Shown here: positions 1-6,908 of the stretch, one piece after another
How positions within the stretch are numbered: position 1 is the first letter of the stretch
Layout of the letters: every line of letters starts with the position of its first letter
Assembly: GCA_025455985.1 (NCBI GenBank)
Contig: JALOLM010000103.1
Coordinates: forward strand, 1 to 7,426
Direction: 5' to 3'
Length of the DNA stretch: 7,426 nucleotides
Source: Candidatus Nanopelagicales bacterium
GTDB taxonomy: Bacteria; Actinomycetota; Actinomycetes; S36-B12; UBA10799
The notes under the pieces: model-generated
The model's database searches: none
Told to the model about the DNA's origin: nothing
The model's input: the letters and a program-made list of their open reading frames with translations, nothing else
Translations under genes and position numbers: made by a program

Positions 1-44
1 GTGATCAGGCCCTGGGACACGAGGATGTCTCCGAGCTGCTTCAT
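1..44 (-). CDS. pilB: PilB/GspE-type pilus or secretion ATPase, first 14 codons only
   Basis: An ATG at 44 opens a frame that runs off the window edge, giving MKQLGDILVSQGLI. The pattern 'LGDxLVxxGLI' is typical of the first helix of the N-terminal (MshEN-type) domain of PilB/GspE ATPases, the hexameric cytoplasmic motors that drive pilin assembly in type IV pili and type II secretion. The start overlaps the stop of the preceding DUF4388 frame as ATGA (41-44), so translational coupling is likely. A purine-rich stretch (AAGGGGG) lies about 10 bases upstream and GGAG ends one base before the ATG. Walker motifs lie outside the window. A GspE-like secretion ATPase rather than a true PilB is possible, and 14 residues cannot separate them. 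The family call is inferred from a short match plus the pilus-regulator-like neighbours. Confidence 0.62.
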   Translation of the reverse strand, partial: MKQLGDILVSQGLI

Positions 45-911
45 ACTCCGCGCACCCCCTTGATGAGGGCGGTGAGCAGGTCGTCCTCAGCCGGCTGCGA
101 CTGCGGCTGGACAGCCACGCCAGCCCCCTCCCCCTCGATCACCGTGAACCGTGGATGCGGTTCGGGTTGCTGGGGGCTGGCGTGTTCAAGGGCGGACAGC
201 ATGGCCAGGCGCTGCTCTACCGCACCCAGAGTGCCGGTCAGAGGAGCAGCACAACCTGAATCCATCAGGTCCGCGAGATCCACGACGGTGCCGATCTCGC
301 CATGGCCGGAGGCCTCGATGAGATCGATGACGGTGCGGTGGCCGTCGATCAGTGCGTGCAGCCCCGAGGTGGGACGGGACAGGGCCCGGATACACGGCCA
401 TCACGGTTCTGGGCCCGCCCAGCGCATCGGAGGCCGGCCGCCATCGTTGCAGCAGGTGACTGATCTGCGGACCGATTTCGGTCAGGGGGAAACCTCGCCC
501 GAGGTCATCGGGAAGGTCCTGCACGCGGTCGGCGGAAAAGCTGCCTGACCGCCAATGGGTCAAGGCCGCCAGTGCGCTGACGATGTGTGCGCGCACCATG
601 GGCTCGACTTCTGACGTCTCCACTTTGTGGCTATCGACCAAAGCGCGAACCAACCCAAGCCCGTTGTCGTTGGCGTGGCGCAACGCCTCAGCCAGGCTCG
701 TGGTCCCGACCGCACCTTCGACTACCAGTCGCCGCGCTAGATCCTGCCGGGCTTCGTCGGCTGACACCGACACCACCTCCCGGTCACGCAGCGCGACATG
801 GGCGTGTTTGGGCCCGGAACTGACGCTGATCAACCACTGCCCCGGCTTGCGGCCCACCAGGCCCAGGAGATCCTGGACCCGGAAGGCTTCGAGCGACCCG
901 GACAGAAGCAT
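41..911 (-). CDS. DUF4388 (PATAN-like) domain protein, reading frame broken by a +1 frameshift
   Basis: The frame starts with ATG at 911, three bases after the stop of the Roadblock gene. The opening 'LSGSLEAFRVQDLLGLVG' followed by K-x-G and a short beta-rich stretch to about residue 50 is the DUF4388 pattern, a domain related to the PATAN domain of bacterial signalling proteins. Residues 55-135 look helical. The original frame is convincing to about residue 176-180, then turns into Arg/His-rich nonsense ending at 186. The natural continuation (TSGLHALIDGHRTVIDLIEA) sits in the next frame and runs to a TGA at 41-43. 'LIDGHRTVIDLIEASG' resembles the helical C-terminal module often found in these proteins. 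Omitting one C on the minus strand near 371-374 gives about 289 residues without interruption. Known PATAN proteins act in pilus motility and signalling, and some bind PilB, so a role in controlling the adjacent motor is inferred. An automatic caller would report 186-911 and 41-283 as separate frames. Confidence 0.75.
360..400 (-). other. Frameshift site inside the DUF4388 gene
   Basis: Upstream of this interval the protein reads well in the frame set by the ATG at 911. Downstream it reads well only in the frame shifted by +1. A TGA in the second frame at 401-403 limits how far upstream the switch can occur. The interval has three GGG runs on the plus strand (371-373, 376-378, 382-384), where a single-base length error or mutation is plausible. 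The smoothest repair drops one base at about 371-374 and reads ...VYPGPVPSTSGLHALIDG. Whether this is a sequencing or assembly error or a real mutation cannot be told from one sequence. Confidence 0.75.
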
Positions 912-914
912 GGG

Positions 915-1805
915 CTACACCGGCGGCGGCAACTGGAAGGCGGGTCCCATCGGCGGTGGCAAGTCGATCGCGGGTCCCATCGGCGCCGGCAGATCTGCCA
1001 GGTCGAACGAGCCGCCGGTGCCAGATTCGGGCATCTCGAAGGTGACCGGCACTTCAGCGTCGGGGGCGGGGAGGTCGAACATCGCCTTGTGTTCCAGGGG
1101 CGCAGGAGCGTCCCAGGCGGACAGGTCTTCAGCCTGCGTGTCCCCCGCCGACGGCATCTCAAGGCTCTCGATATCTTCGGTGCCGACAGAGGCGAAGATA
1201 TCGGCCGAGGGCGCGCCGAAGGTCTCCGGCTCCTCGCCCCACTGGATTTCGGGCCCAGCGTCGGTCACGGTCACGAGGCTGTCATCGGCAGAACCAGCGG
1301 CCACGTCAAGCGCCTCTTCCCCGAAGGTTCCCTCGGGGAAACTGCCGGTCACCACAGACCACTCGGGGTCTAGGGCGTCATCGCCGTCGAGGTCGATCGG
1401 GCCGGCGGTGAGGGCCGTGCGTTGCCCCATCGGGAAGGCCTCAGCGATCTCACGCGCCTCGTAGCGCAGAAGCCCAATAGGAACTCCCGGGGCCCCAACC
1501 ACGACCAGCACCCACGGATCCTTGTCGATGACACAAATGCCACTCTCTGCGCCCTCCAGGAACATCTGCGAGGTGGAGGACTGGCCCAGCGCCTTGGACA
1601 GCGTCCGGACCTGGACCATCATCCTGACCGCCCCCGCAGCCACTGCATCGTCGTCCACTGCCACGGCCCCCTCGGACGCGATCGCGAATCCGTCCTCAGA
1701 CACCAGGCCGATCCATTGCACGTCTGGGTGTTCGCTGAGGGCGTCGCCGAGCAGTCGACCGACGATATCGGAGGCGCCAGGATGGGGAACCTCTATGTCA
1801 GCCAT
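915..1805 (-). CDS. Roadblock/LC7-domain protein with long acidic proline-rich tail
   Basis: The protein has 296 residues. Residues about 11-124 form a Roadblock/LC7-type domain: an opening helix (DIVGRLLGDAL), strands (IGLVSEDGFAIAS), a long helix around 53-74, then SGICVIDKDPWVLVVV. This family includes MglB of Myxococcus, a regulator of the Ras-like GTPase MglA in pilus-driven polarity, and small regulators in Actinobacteria. No GTPase gene is in the window. Residues 130-296 are rich in Asp, Glu, Pro, Ala and Gly, with no membrane segment, and are probably disordered. A short motif, hydrophobic or Ala then D/E/Q, then L/M and Pro, recurs six times (LEMP 215, FDLP 243, FEMP 256, ADLP 270, IDLP 280, FQLP 290). 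The ATG is preceded by AAAGGA at seven bases. The gene lies 51 bases after aroE and 3 bases before the DUF4388 gene. The domain call is firm; the role in pilus control is inferred from neighbours. Confidence 0.82.
   Translation of the reverse strand: MADIEVPHPGASDIVGRLLGDALSEHPDVQWIGLVSEDGFAIASEGAVAVDDDAVAAGAVRMMVQVRTLSKALGQSSTSQMFLEGAESGICVIDKDPWVLVVVGAPGVPIGLLRYEAREIAEAFPMGQRTALTAGPIDLDGDDALDPEWSVVTGSFPEGTFGEEALDVAAGSADDSLVTVTDAGPEIQWGEEPETFGAPSADIFASVGTEDIESLEMPSAGDTQAEDLSAWDAPAPLEHKAMFDLPAPDAEVPVTFEMPESGTGGSFDLADLPAPMGPAIDLPPPMGPAFQLPPPV
921..1000 (-). repeat. 30-bp tandem repeat at the 3' end of the Roadblock gene
   Basis: The 16 bases CGGGTCCCATCGGCGG at 941-956 recur at 971-986 with one change, exactly 30 bases apart. 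The segments at 921-940, 951-970 and 981-1000 also line up with the same period, giving about 2.7 diverging copies. In the protein this is a ten-residue unit of the type 'MGPAxxLPPP' repeated at the C-terminus. Period and frame agree (30 bases = 10 codons), so copy number can change without breaking the frame. Confidence 0.75.
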
Positions 1806-1808
1806 CGA

Positions 1809-1820
1809 CCTATCCTTTCC
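1809..1820 (-). promoter_or_regulatory. Shine-Dalgarno region fixing the Roadblock gene start
   Basis: On the minus strand this reads GGAAAGGATAGG. AAAGGA (1813-1818) sits seven bases before the ATG at 1805, ideal spacing, and it is the clearest ribosome binding site in the window. It supports independent translation initiation for this gene, in contrast to the overlapping starts of ruvX, mltG and aroE upstream. The rest of the 51-base gap (1821-1856) holds a tandem ACACGT pair (1821-1832) and weak -10-like hexamers (CATACT at 1835-1840, TACGTT at 1846-1851) without a convincing -35. A promoter here is possible but not shown. Confidence 0.65.
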
Positions 1821-1856
1821 ACGTGTACGTGTCGAGTATGGCCGAAACGTAGGCGC

Positions 1857-2660
1857 TCAGGGGTGAGTGGAAGGCAGCGCGGCGCGCATCGCGTCGGTGG
1901 GCGCGGGCCGACCCGTCATGAGTTCGACCTGCCGTTCGGCCTGTGCCAGCAGCATCTCGAGCCCGGAGACGATCGAGCCACCACGGGACGACCATTTTTG
2001 CGCCAACAGAGTCGGCCACGGTGAGTAAACAACGTCGAGCAGCCAGCCCGGCGAAACGGGGGCATTGGCAGCCAGCGTGTCGGCCACGCCGGACGGGACA
2101 GTGGCGATGACCACGTCCGCGTCGAGTCGTGCGACGTCTGAAAAGTCGTGCACCTGCAGGTCGATGCCGATCTGCTCAGCGGTGTGCACAGCGGGTCCGG
2201 CCGCCTCCGGCCGACGCGCCAGGATGTCGATCTGCCCAGCCCCGAGCTCGTGCAGCGCGGCCACTGCCGATCGGGCTGTCGCGCCTGCACCAGCGATCGT
2301 CGCGGTGAAGCCGGTCTCGGCGCTGAAGCCTGCCCTGCGTAACGCGATGACGATCCCGTCCACATCGGTGTTCAGTGCAGCGCGATGGGGCAGCAGCAGC
2401 GTGTTCGCAGAACGGGTCACGCGAGCGGCCCAACTTACATCGTTGGCCAGATCAAGAACAGCCTCTTTGAGCGGCATTGTCAGCGACAGCCCCACCCAGG
2501 AATCGTCCAGCCGGTCGACGAAACCGGGCAACTGCTCAACGTTGACCTCAAGACCCCAGTACACCCAGTCCAGACCCAGAGCCTTGTACGCCGCGCGGTG
2601 CAGAACCGGCGACAGGCTGTGGGAGATCGGTGATCCCACTACCGCCGCGTTTCGGGTCAC
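1857..2660 (-). CDS. aroE: Shikimate 5-dehydrogenase
   Basis: This 267-residue protein has the usual length of AroE, which reduces 3-dehydroshikimate to shikimate with NADPH in the aromatic amino acid pathway (cytoplasm). The shikimate-binding 'SHSLSP' is at 13-18. The catalytic Lys is K65 in 'LTMPLKEAV', where many relatives have TxPxK. N86 lies in 'ANTLL', and the catalytic Asp is D99 in 'NTDVDG'. The nucleotide-binding glycine loop 'GAGATAR' spans 124-130. The C-terminal 'GLEMLLAQAERQVELMTG' is the family's closing helix that contacts shikimate. The start is a GTG at 2660 that overlaps the mltG stop as GTGA (2657-2660), so coupling to mltG is likely. In many Actinobacteria aroE lies close to other aro genes. 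Here the next genes on the strand are pilus-type instead. All key residues are present and nothing suggests inactivity. Confidence 0.95.
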   Translation of the reverse strand: MTRNAAVVGSPISHSLSPVLHRAAYKALGLDWVYWGLEVNVEQLPGFVDRLDDSWVGLSLTMPLKEAVLDLANDVSWAARVTRSANTLLLPHRAALNTDVDGIVIALRRAGFSAETGFTATIAGAGATARSAVAALHELGAGQIDILARRPEAAGPAVHTAEQIGIDLQVHDFSDVARLDADVVIATVPSGVADTLAANAPVSPGWLLDVVYSPWPTLLAQKWSSRGGSIVSGLEMLLAQAERQVELMTGRPAPTDAMRAALPSTHP

Positions 2661-3754
2661 CCGTTCTCCGCGATGTAGTCCTCGAACTCTTTCTTGAACG
2701 TGAGGAACTCGTCGTAGTCGCTGGTGAACTTGGTGCGACCGGTGTCCGGATTCACCGCCACGAAGTACACCCAGTCGCCCTTCTCCGGTTCCAGTGCAGC
2801 CTCCATAGCGGCTTCCCCGGGCTGGTTGATGGGGGTGGGCGGCAGTCCGGTGTTCTCGTAGGTGTTGTACGGGGACTTGGTCCGGATCTGATTGCGCGAG
2901 AGGTTGATCTCGGACTTCTTGAGCACGTAGTTCACCGTCGCGTCGAACTGCAGCGGCATACCAGCGGCGAGACGGTTGTAGACCACTCGGGAGACCTTGC
3001 CGTAGTCATCGGGGTGACCCTCGGCCTGCACGAGGCTGGCGATCACCATGACCTCGTACGGTGAGTATCCGGTCTTCTTGGCCCTCTGCACGAACTTCAA
3101 CGAGTCCGCCGCCTCGTTGTAGCGCGTGAGCATGGCCGCGACGATCTCGCGGGCCGACGCGTCGGGGGGGAACTCGTACGTGGCTGGGAACAGGAAGCCC
3201 TCCGGATTGCCGTCGGCGAATTTCGGCAGTCCGAGTTCGTCGGCATTGCGCAGCGCCGCGGCGAACCGAGCGGGCGGGATGTCGGTGGCGGCGGACAGCC
3301 GTTTCACCACCTGATCCATGCGCAAGCCCTCGGGGATGACAACTCGGGACACGACACGGTTCGCGGGATCGAGCATGGCATCCACCGCCGCCCGGCCGCT
3401 CATACCCTCGGCGAGGGTGTAGTAGCCCGGCGCGATCGTCTGTGCCTGATCATTCGCGGCCGCCGCATTGATGAAGGACTGGGCGCTGGCCACCACCCCG
3501 GCATCAGCCAGAGTCACCCCGATGTCCGACAGGGTCTGTCCGGGTACCACCTCGACGACGACCTCGCCACTACCCGTTCCCGAGAAGTCCTCCGCAGAAG
3601 CCCCGAATACCCGATCCTTGAGGAACAGCGCCAGCACCCCGGCCAGCACGGCCGCGAAGATCACCACGGCGAACACCACGGCGCCGCGACCCTTCTTCTC
3701 CGGGTCCGAGCGGCGCGGCGGCTCCACCTCCATGTTGAGGCCGAGTTCGCTCAT
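2657..3754 (-). CDS. mltG: Endolytic murein transglycosylase MltG (YceG-like)
   Basis: This 365-residue inner-membrane protein should cut newly made glycan strands of peptidoglycan in the periplasm or wall space and so help end glycan synthesis. A short basic cytoplasmic N-terminus (KKGRG) precedes one transmembrane helix at about 25-46. A LysM-like subdomain follows (about 64-130, with 'VVPGQTLSDIG'). The YceG catalytic region spans about 140-360 and shows 'FLFPATYEF' (187-195), 'MVIASLVQAEG' (236-246), 'VVYNRL' (257-262), 'MPLQFDATVNY' (266-276) and 'SPYNTYENTGLPPTPI' (294-309). E245 is the likely catalytic Glu; the residue two before it is Gln where many homologues have a second Glu. The ATG at 3754 overlaps the ruvX stop as ATGA. 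The alaS-ruvX-mltG-aroE order is well known in Actinobacteria and supports the call. Confidence 0.94.
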   Translation of the reverse strand: MSELGLNMEVEPPRRSDPEKKGRGAVVFAVVIFAAVLAGVLALFLKDRVFGASAEDFSGTGSGEVVVEVVPGQTLSDIGVTLADAGVVASAQSFINAAAANDQAQTIAPGYYTLAEGMSGRAAVDAMLDPANRVVSRVVIPEGLRMDQVVKRLSAATDIPPARFAAALRNADELGLPKFADGNPEGFLFPATYEFPPDASAREIVAAMLTRYNEAADSLKFVQRAKKTGYSPYEVMVIASLVQAEGHPDDYGKVSRVVYNRLAAGMPLQFDATVNYVLKKSEINLSRNQIRTKSPYNTYENTGLPPTPINQPGEAAMEAALEPEKGDWVYFVAVNPDTGRTKFTSDYDEFLTFKKEFEDYIAENG

Positions 3755-4209
3755 GAGCTTCCGTTCAGCAAGGTGCCCGGGGGTTCTCCCGCGACACGTT
3801 CGGTGTCCAGCGTTTCCTGCAACATGATGACAGCGGCAGCTTGATCCACAACCGCGCGCCCCTTGCGTGTCGAAACGCCCGCGTCGCGCAGCTGCGTGGT
3901 GGCGGCCACCGTGGTGAGCCGTTCGTCCACCAGGCGCAGCGGGGTTCCGGGCATCCGGGCTGCGATGTGGGCGGCCATCTCCCGGGCTCTTTGCGCGGCG
4001 GCGTGCTCGCGGCCGTCCAGGGATACCGGCAGCCCGACGATGATCTCCAACGGCTCGTACTCGACCACCAGGCCGACGAGGTCTTCCAGCCAGGCCTTGC
4101 GTGCGTCGAGGGTCACTTCAGGAACAGCCAGCGTTCCCGACGCGTCGCTGCGTGCCACCCCGATGCGCACGGAACCGACGTCGACTGCCAGGCGGACCCC
4201 GCTGCGCAC
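3751..4209 (-). CDS. ruvX: RuvX/YqgF-type RNase H-fold nuclease (putative Holliday junction resolvase)
   Basis: The protein has 152 residues, normal for RuvX/YqgF. Members of this RNase H-like family have been linked to Holliday junction cleavage and to pre-16S rRNA 5'-end maturation; which role applies here is not shown. Visible motifs are 'LAVDVGSVRIGVARSD' with the first acidic metal ligand D10, 'EIIVGLPVSLDG' (55-66), 'LVDERLTT' (93-100, E96) and 'VDQAAAVIMLQ' with D122. The acidic residues expected for catalysis are all present. I chose the GTG at 4209-4207 because it places the beta-strand LAVDVG at the normal distance from the N-terminus. That start shares one base with the alaS stop (TAGTG). 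The frame stays open further upstream, but only inside alaS, where it reads as Arg-rich shadow. The stop overlaps the mltG start by four bases. Confidence 0.92.
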   Translation of the reverse strand: MRSGVRLAVDVGSVRIGVARSDASGTLAVPEVTLDARKAWLEDLVGLVVEYEPLEIIVGLPVSLDGREHAAAQRAREMAAHIAARMPGTPLRLVDERLTTVAATTQLRDAGVSTRKGRAVVDQAAAVIMLQETLDTERVAGEPPGTLLNGSS

Positions 4210-6878
4210 TACTGCCGCAGACCCTCGACGAAGGAGGTCGCCGCCGCGAAAGCCTGCGGGATGCCCTCCGGCTTGGCCCCTCCCCCTTGGGCTGCATCCT
4301 TCTTGCCCCCGCCGCGGCCTTCCACACTCGGCAGGGCCGCGTTGAGCACATCGTTGGCGAACAGCCCTATCTCTTGCGCAGCGGCGTTGACGGTGGCGAT
4401 GAGGCTGACCCGCCCATCGACCACAGCGGATGCCAGCACCGCGGCCGGCGTGGTCGACCCAGCTTTGCGGACGCCGGTCAGGGCGATCTCCCGCAGTTGT
4501 TTGGCATCGGTTCCACTCGGTGCCTGTAGCGTCCACAGCCGCACGGAACCGACCTGCTGGCCGTCACCGATGATCGAGTCGATGTTGGCCATCATGGCCT
4601 GCTGCTTGAGTCTGGCGAGTTCGCGTTCTGCGTGCTTGAGCTTCTCCACCGTGGCGCCCACGCGCTCGACCAGGTCCTCCCGCGGGCTCTTCAGCATGCT
4701 GCTCAACGCTGAGACCAGCAGATGCTCACGTGCGAGGTATTGATAGGCGTCCGACCCGACCAACGCCTCCACGCGGCGCACACCCGATCCGATCGAACCC
4801 TCGGAGATGAACGACACGACTCCCAACTGCCCCGAGCGGTGCGCGTGCGTTCCCCCGCACAGTTCATGTGCCCAGTCACCCACCGAGACGACCCGGACGG
4901 TGTCCCCGTACTTCTCCCCGAACAACGCCATCGCGCCCATGTCCAGCGCCTCGGCCTGGCTCATGTAGCGCGCTGTGACTGTCATGTCTTCGAGCAGCAA
5001 CCGGTTGACCTGCTCCTCCGCGTCGCGCAGCAGGCTGTCGGGGACGGCCTTGGGGAACGGGAAGTCGAAACGCAGCCGGCCCGGGGCGTTCTCAGAACCC
5101 ATCTGCGTGGCGGTCTCGCCCAGCATCTCCCGGAACGTCTTGTGGATCATGTGGGTGGCGGTGTGGGCCCGCGAGATCGCCCTGCGGCGTTCCACATCGA
5201 CCTCCCCCACTGCCTGCTGGCCGACAGCCACCTCCCCGTCGATCACGTGCGCCCGATGGACCCACAAACCGGGCACCGGCGTTTGCACGTCATCGACCTG
5301 GAGAATCGCCCCATCCAGGCGGATCATTCCGTGATCGCCGAGTTGACCGCCTGCCTCCGCGTAGAACGGACTGCGGTCCAGAATGACCTCGACCTGCTCG
5401 CCCACGCTGGCGGATCCCACCGACTCGCCGTCGCGCAGCAGACCCTTCACGCGGCTGTCCGACACCCATTCGTCGTAGCCGGTGAACGCCGTCTGCCCGG
5501 CGGACTCCATGACCTGTCGGTATGCCGTCAACGGCGTGACGCCCGCCTTGCGTGCCACGGCATCGGCCTTGGCCCGTTGACGCTGCTCGGTCATCAACTC
5601 GGCGAATCCGTCGCGATCCACCTGCAGGCCCTGCTCCGCGGCGAGCTCAAGGGTCAAGTCGATGGGGAATCCGTACGTGTCATGCAATGCGAAGGCATCG
5701 GCGCCGGACATTGTCGAACCACCACGTGTCTTGGTGTTGGCCACGGCCGTATCGAAGACCGACGTCCCGGAACGCAACGTCTGCCGGAACGCTTCTTCCT
5801 CACCCACGGCCAGCGTTTCGATCCTGCCGGCGTCGCTGAGCAGTCCGGGGTACTGCGGCGACATCGAGGTGATGACGCTGCGGATGAGCTCACCCATGCT
5901 CGGCTCGTGCGCCCCGAGCAGGCGCATGTTGAAGACCACCCGTCGCAACAGGCGACGCAGCACGTAGCCGCGGCCTTCATTGCCCGGGAGTACCCCGTCA
6001 CCGATGAGGAAGGCGCACGTACGGGAGTGGTCGGCCACCACCCGCAGGGCGATGTCGTCGGTGTGGTTGCGACCGTAGGGCCGCCCGGTGATGGCGACCG
6101 CGGTGTCGATCGTCGCGCGCGTTGTGTCGATCTCGTAGATGTTGTCGACACCCTGCAGGATCGCGGCCATCCGCTCCAGGCCAAGGCCTGTGTCTATGTT
6201 CTTGGCGGGCAGATCGCCGAGGATGGGGAACCCTTCCTTGCCCGGCCCCTCTCCGCGTTCGGACTGCATGAAGACCAGGTTCCACACTTCGAGGTAGCGG
6301 TCTTCATCGACGACCGGGCCACCTTCGGGACCGTATTCCGGGCCGCGGTCGTAGTAGATCTCGCTGCAGGGTCCACACGGCCCTGGCACCCCCATCGACC
6401 AGTAGTTGTCAGCCATACCGCGGCGCTGGATGCGCTCGGCGGGCAGACCGACGAGTTCTTGCCACAGCCGGGCGGCCTCGTCGTCGTCCTCATACACCGT
6501 GACCCACAGCCGGTCCTCGGGGAAGCCGTACCCACCATCGGCCTGTGGCCTGGTGAGCAAGTCCCACGCCATCGGGATGGCGCCTTCTTTGAAGTAGTCG
6601 CCAAACGAGAAGTTGCCGCACATCTGGAAGAAGGATGCGTGACGGGTGGTTTTACCGACCTCTTCGATGTCGAGGGTCCGCACGACCTTCTGAACGCTGG
6701 TCGCGCGCTTGAACGGGGGCACCGCCTCGCCCAGGAAGTACGGCTTGAAAGGCACCATCCCGGCGTTGACGAACAACAGTGTCGGGTCGTTGAGCAACAA
6801 GGACGCGCTGGGGACCACGGTGTGGTCGCGTTCCTCGAAGAACGCCAAGAAGCGTCGTCGGATTTCGGCAGACTCCAT
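4209..6878 (-). CDS. alaS: Alanyl-tRNA synthetase
   Basis: This is a full-length 889-residue class II synthetase that charges tRNA-Ala and clears mischarged Ser or Gly. The catalytic domain (about 1-250) shows 'PSASLLLNDPTLLFVNAGM' (23-41), the motif 2 region 'RHASFFQMCGNFSFGDYFK' (79-97) and 'DTGLGLERMA' (229-238). 'EGRGYVLRRLLRR' (301-313) lies in the tRNA-binding region. The editing domain (about 480-710) has 'FYAEAGGQLGD' (505-515). Its zinc ligands are H572 and H576 in 'HTATH' and C674 and H678 in 'CGGTH'. A probable coiled coil (about 725-765) leads to the C-terminal C-Ala domain ending in 'GRGGGKKDAAQGGG' (854-867). Motif 2 has Gln where the common form is F-E-M. The ATG at 6878 has no Shine-Dalgarno; a -10-like TAGGCT lies just upstream, so a leaderless transcript is possible. 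The stop overlaps the ruvX start by one base. Confidence 0.97.
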   Translation of the reverse strand: MESAEIRRRFLAFFEERDHTVVPSASLLLNDPTLLFVNAGMVPFKPYFLGEAVPPFKRATSVQKVVRTLDIEEVGKTTRHASFFQMCGNFSFGDYFKEGAIPMAWDLLTRPQADGGYGFPEDRLWVTVYEDDDEAARLWQELVGLPAERIQRRGMADNYWSMGVPGPCGPCSEIYYDRGPEYGPEGGPVVDEDRYLEVWNLVFMQSERGEGPGKEGFPILGDLPAKNIDTGLGLERMAAILQGVDNIYEIDTTRATIDTAVAITGRPYGRNHTDDIALRVVADHSRTCAFLIGDGVLPGNEGRGYVLRRLLRRVVFNMRLLGAHEPSMGELIRSVITSMSPQYPGLLSDAGRIETLAVGEEEAFRQTLRSGTSVFDTAVANTKTRGGSTMSGADAFALHDTYGFPIDLTLELAAEQGLQVDRDGFAELMTEQRQRAKADAVARKAGVTPLTAYRQVMESAGQTAFTGYDEWVSDSRVKGLLRDGESVGSASVGEQVEVILDRSPFYAEAGGQLGDHGMIRLDGAILQVDDVQTPVPGLWVHRAHVIDGEVAVGQQAVGEVDVERRRAISRAHTATHMIHKTFREMLGETATQMGSENAPGRLRFDFPFPKAVPDSLLRDAEEQVNRLLLEDMTVTARYMSQAEALDMGAMALFGEKYGDTVRVVSVGDWAHELCGGTHAHRSGQLGVVSFISEGSIGSGVRRVEALVGSDAYQYLAREHLLVSALSSMLKSPREDLVERVGATVEKLKHAERELARLKQQAMMANIDSIIGDGQQVGSVRLWTLQAPSGTDAKQLREIALTGVRKAGSTTPAAVLASAVVDGRVSLIATVNAAAQEIGLFANDVLNAALPSVEGRGGGKKDAAQGGGAKPEGIPQAFAAATSFVEGLRQ

Positions 6879-6885
6879 AGGGGTC

Positions 6886-6891
6886 AGCCTA
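6886..6891 (-). promoter_or_regulatory. alaS: Possible -10 element for alaS (leaderless start)
   Basis: The minus strand reads TAGGCT, fitting the actinobacterial TANNNT -10 pattern, seven bases before the A of the alaS ATG. Transcription from the usual distance would begin at or within a base of the start codon. No Shine-Dalgarno sequence lies in between (GACCCCT). The -35 position falls at the stop of the preceding gene and is not convincing. This is an inference from spacing only. Confidence 0.33.
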
Positions 6892-6908
6892 GTTGCAGGC
6901 GCGGCGCG

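Noticed and set aside
360..400. Programmed ribosomal frameshift in the DUF4388 gene
   Set aside because: There is no in-frame stop at the switch point, no clear slippery codon plus stimulator, and the original frame continues open to 186. A mutation or sequence error in a G run is simpler.
583..1464. A 293-codon plus-strand frame opposite the Roadblock and DUF4388 genes
   Set aside because: The product is Ser/Arg/Ala-rich low-complexity sequence without a domain, and the minus-strand Roadblock gene has a clear domain, ribosome binding site and operon context.
1820..1832. CACGTG palindrome and tandem ACACGT pair in the aroE-Roadblock gap as an operator
   Set aside because: Six-base repeats occur by chance in GC-rich DNA, and no matching regulator or second distant copy is visible in the window.
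4210..4536. N-terminal extension of ruvX to 4536
   Set aside because: The extension lies within alaS in another frame and is Arg-rich shadow sequence. The GTG at 4209 gives a family-typical length and start.
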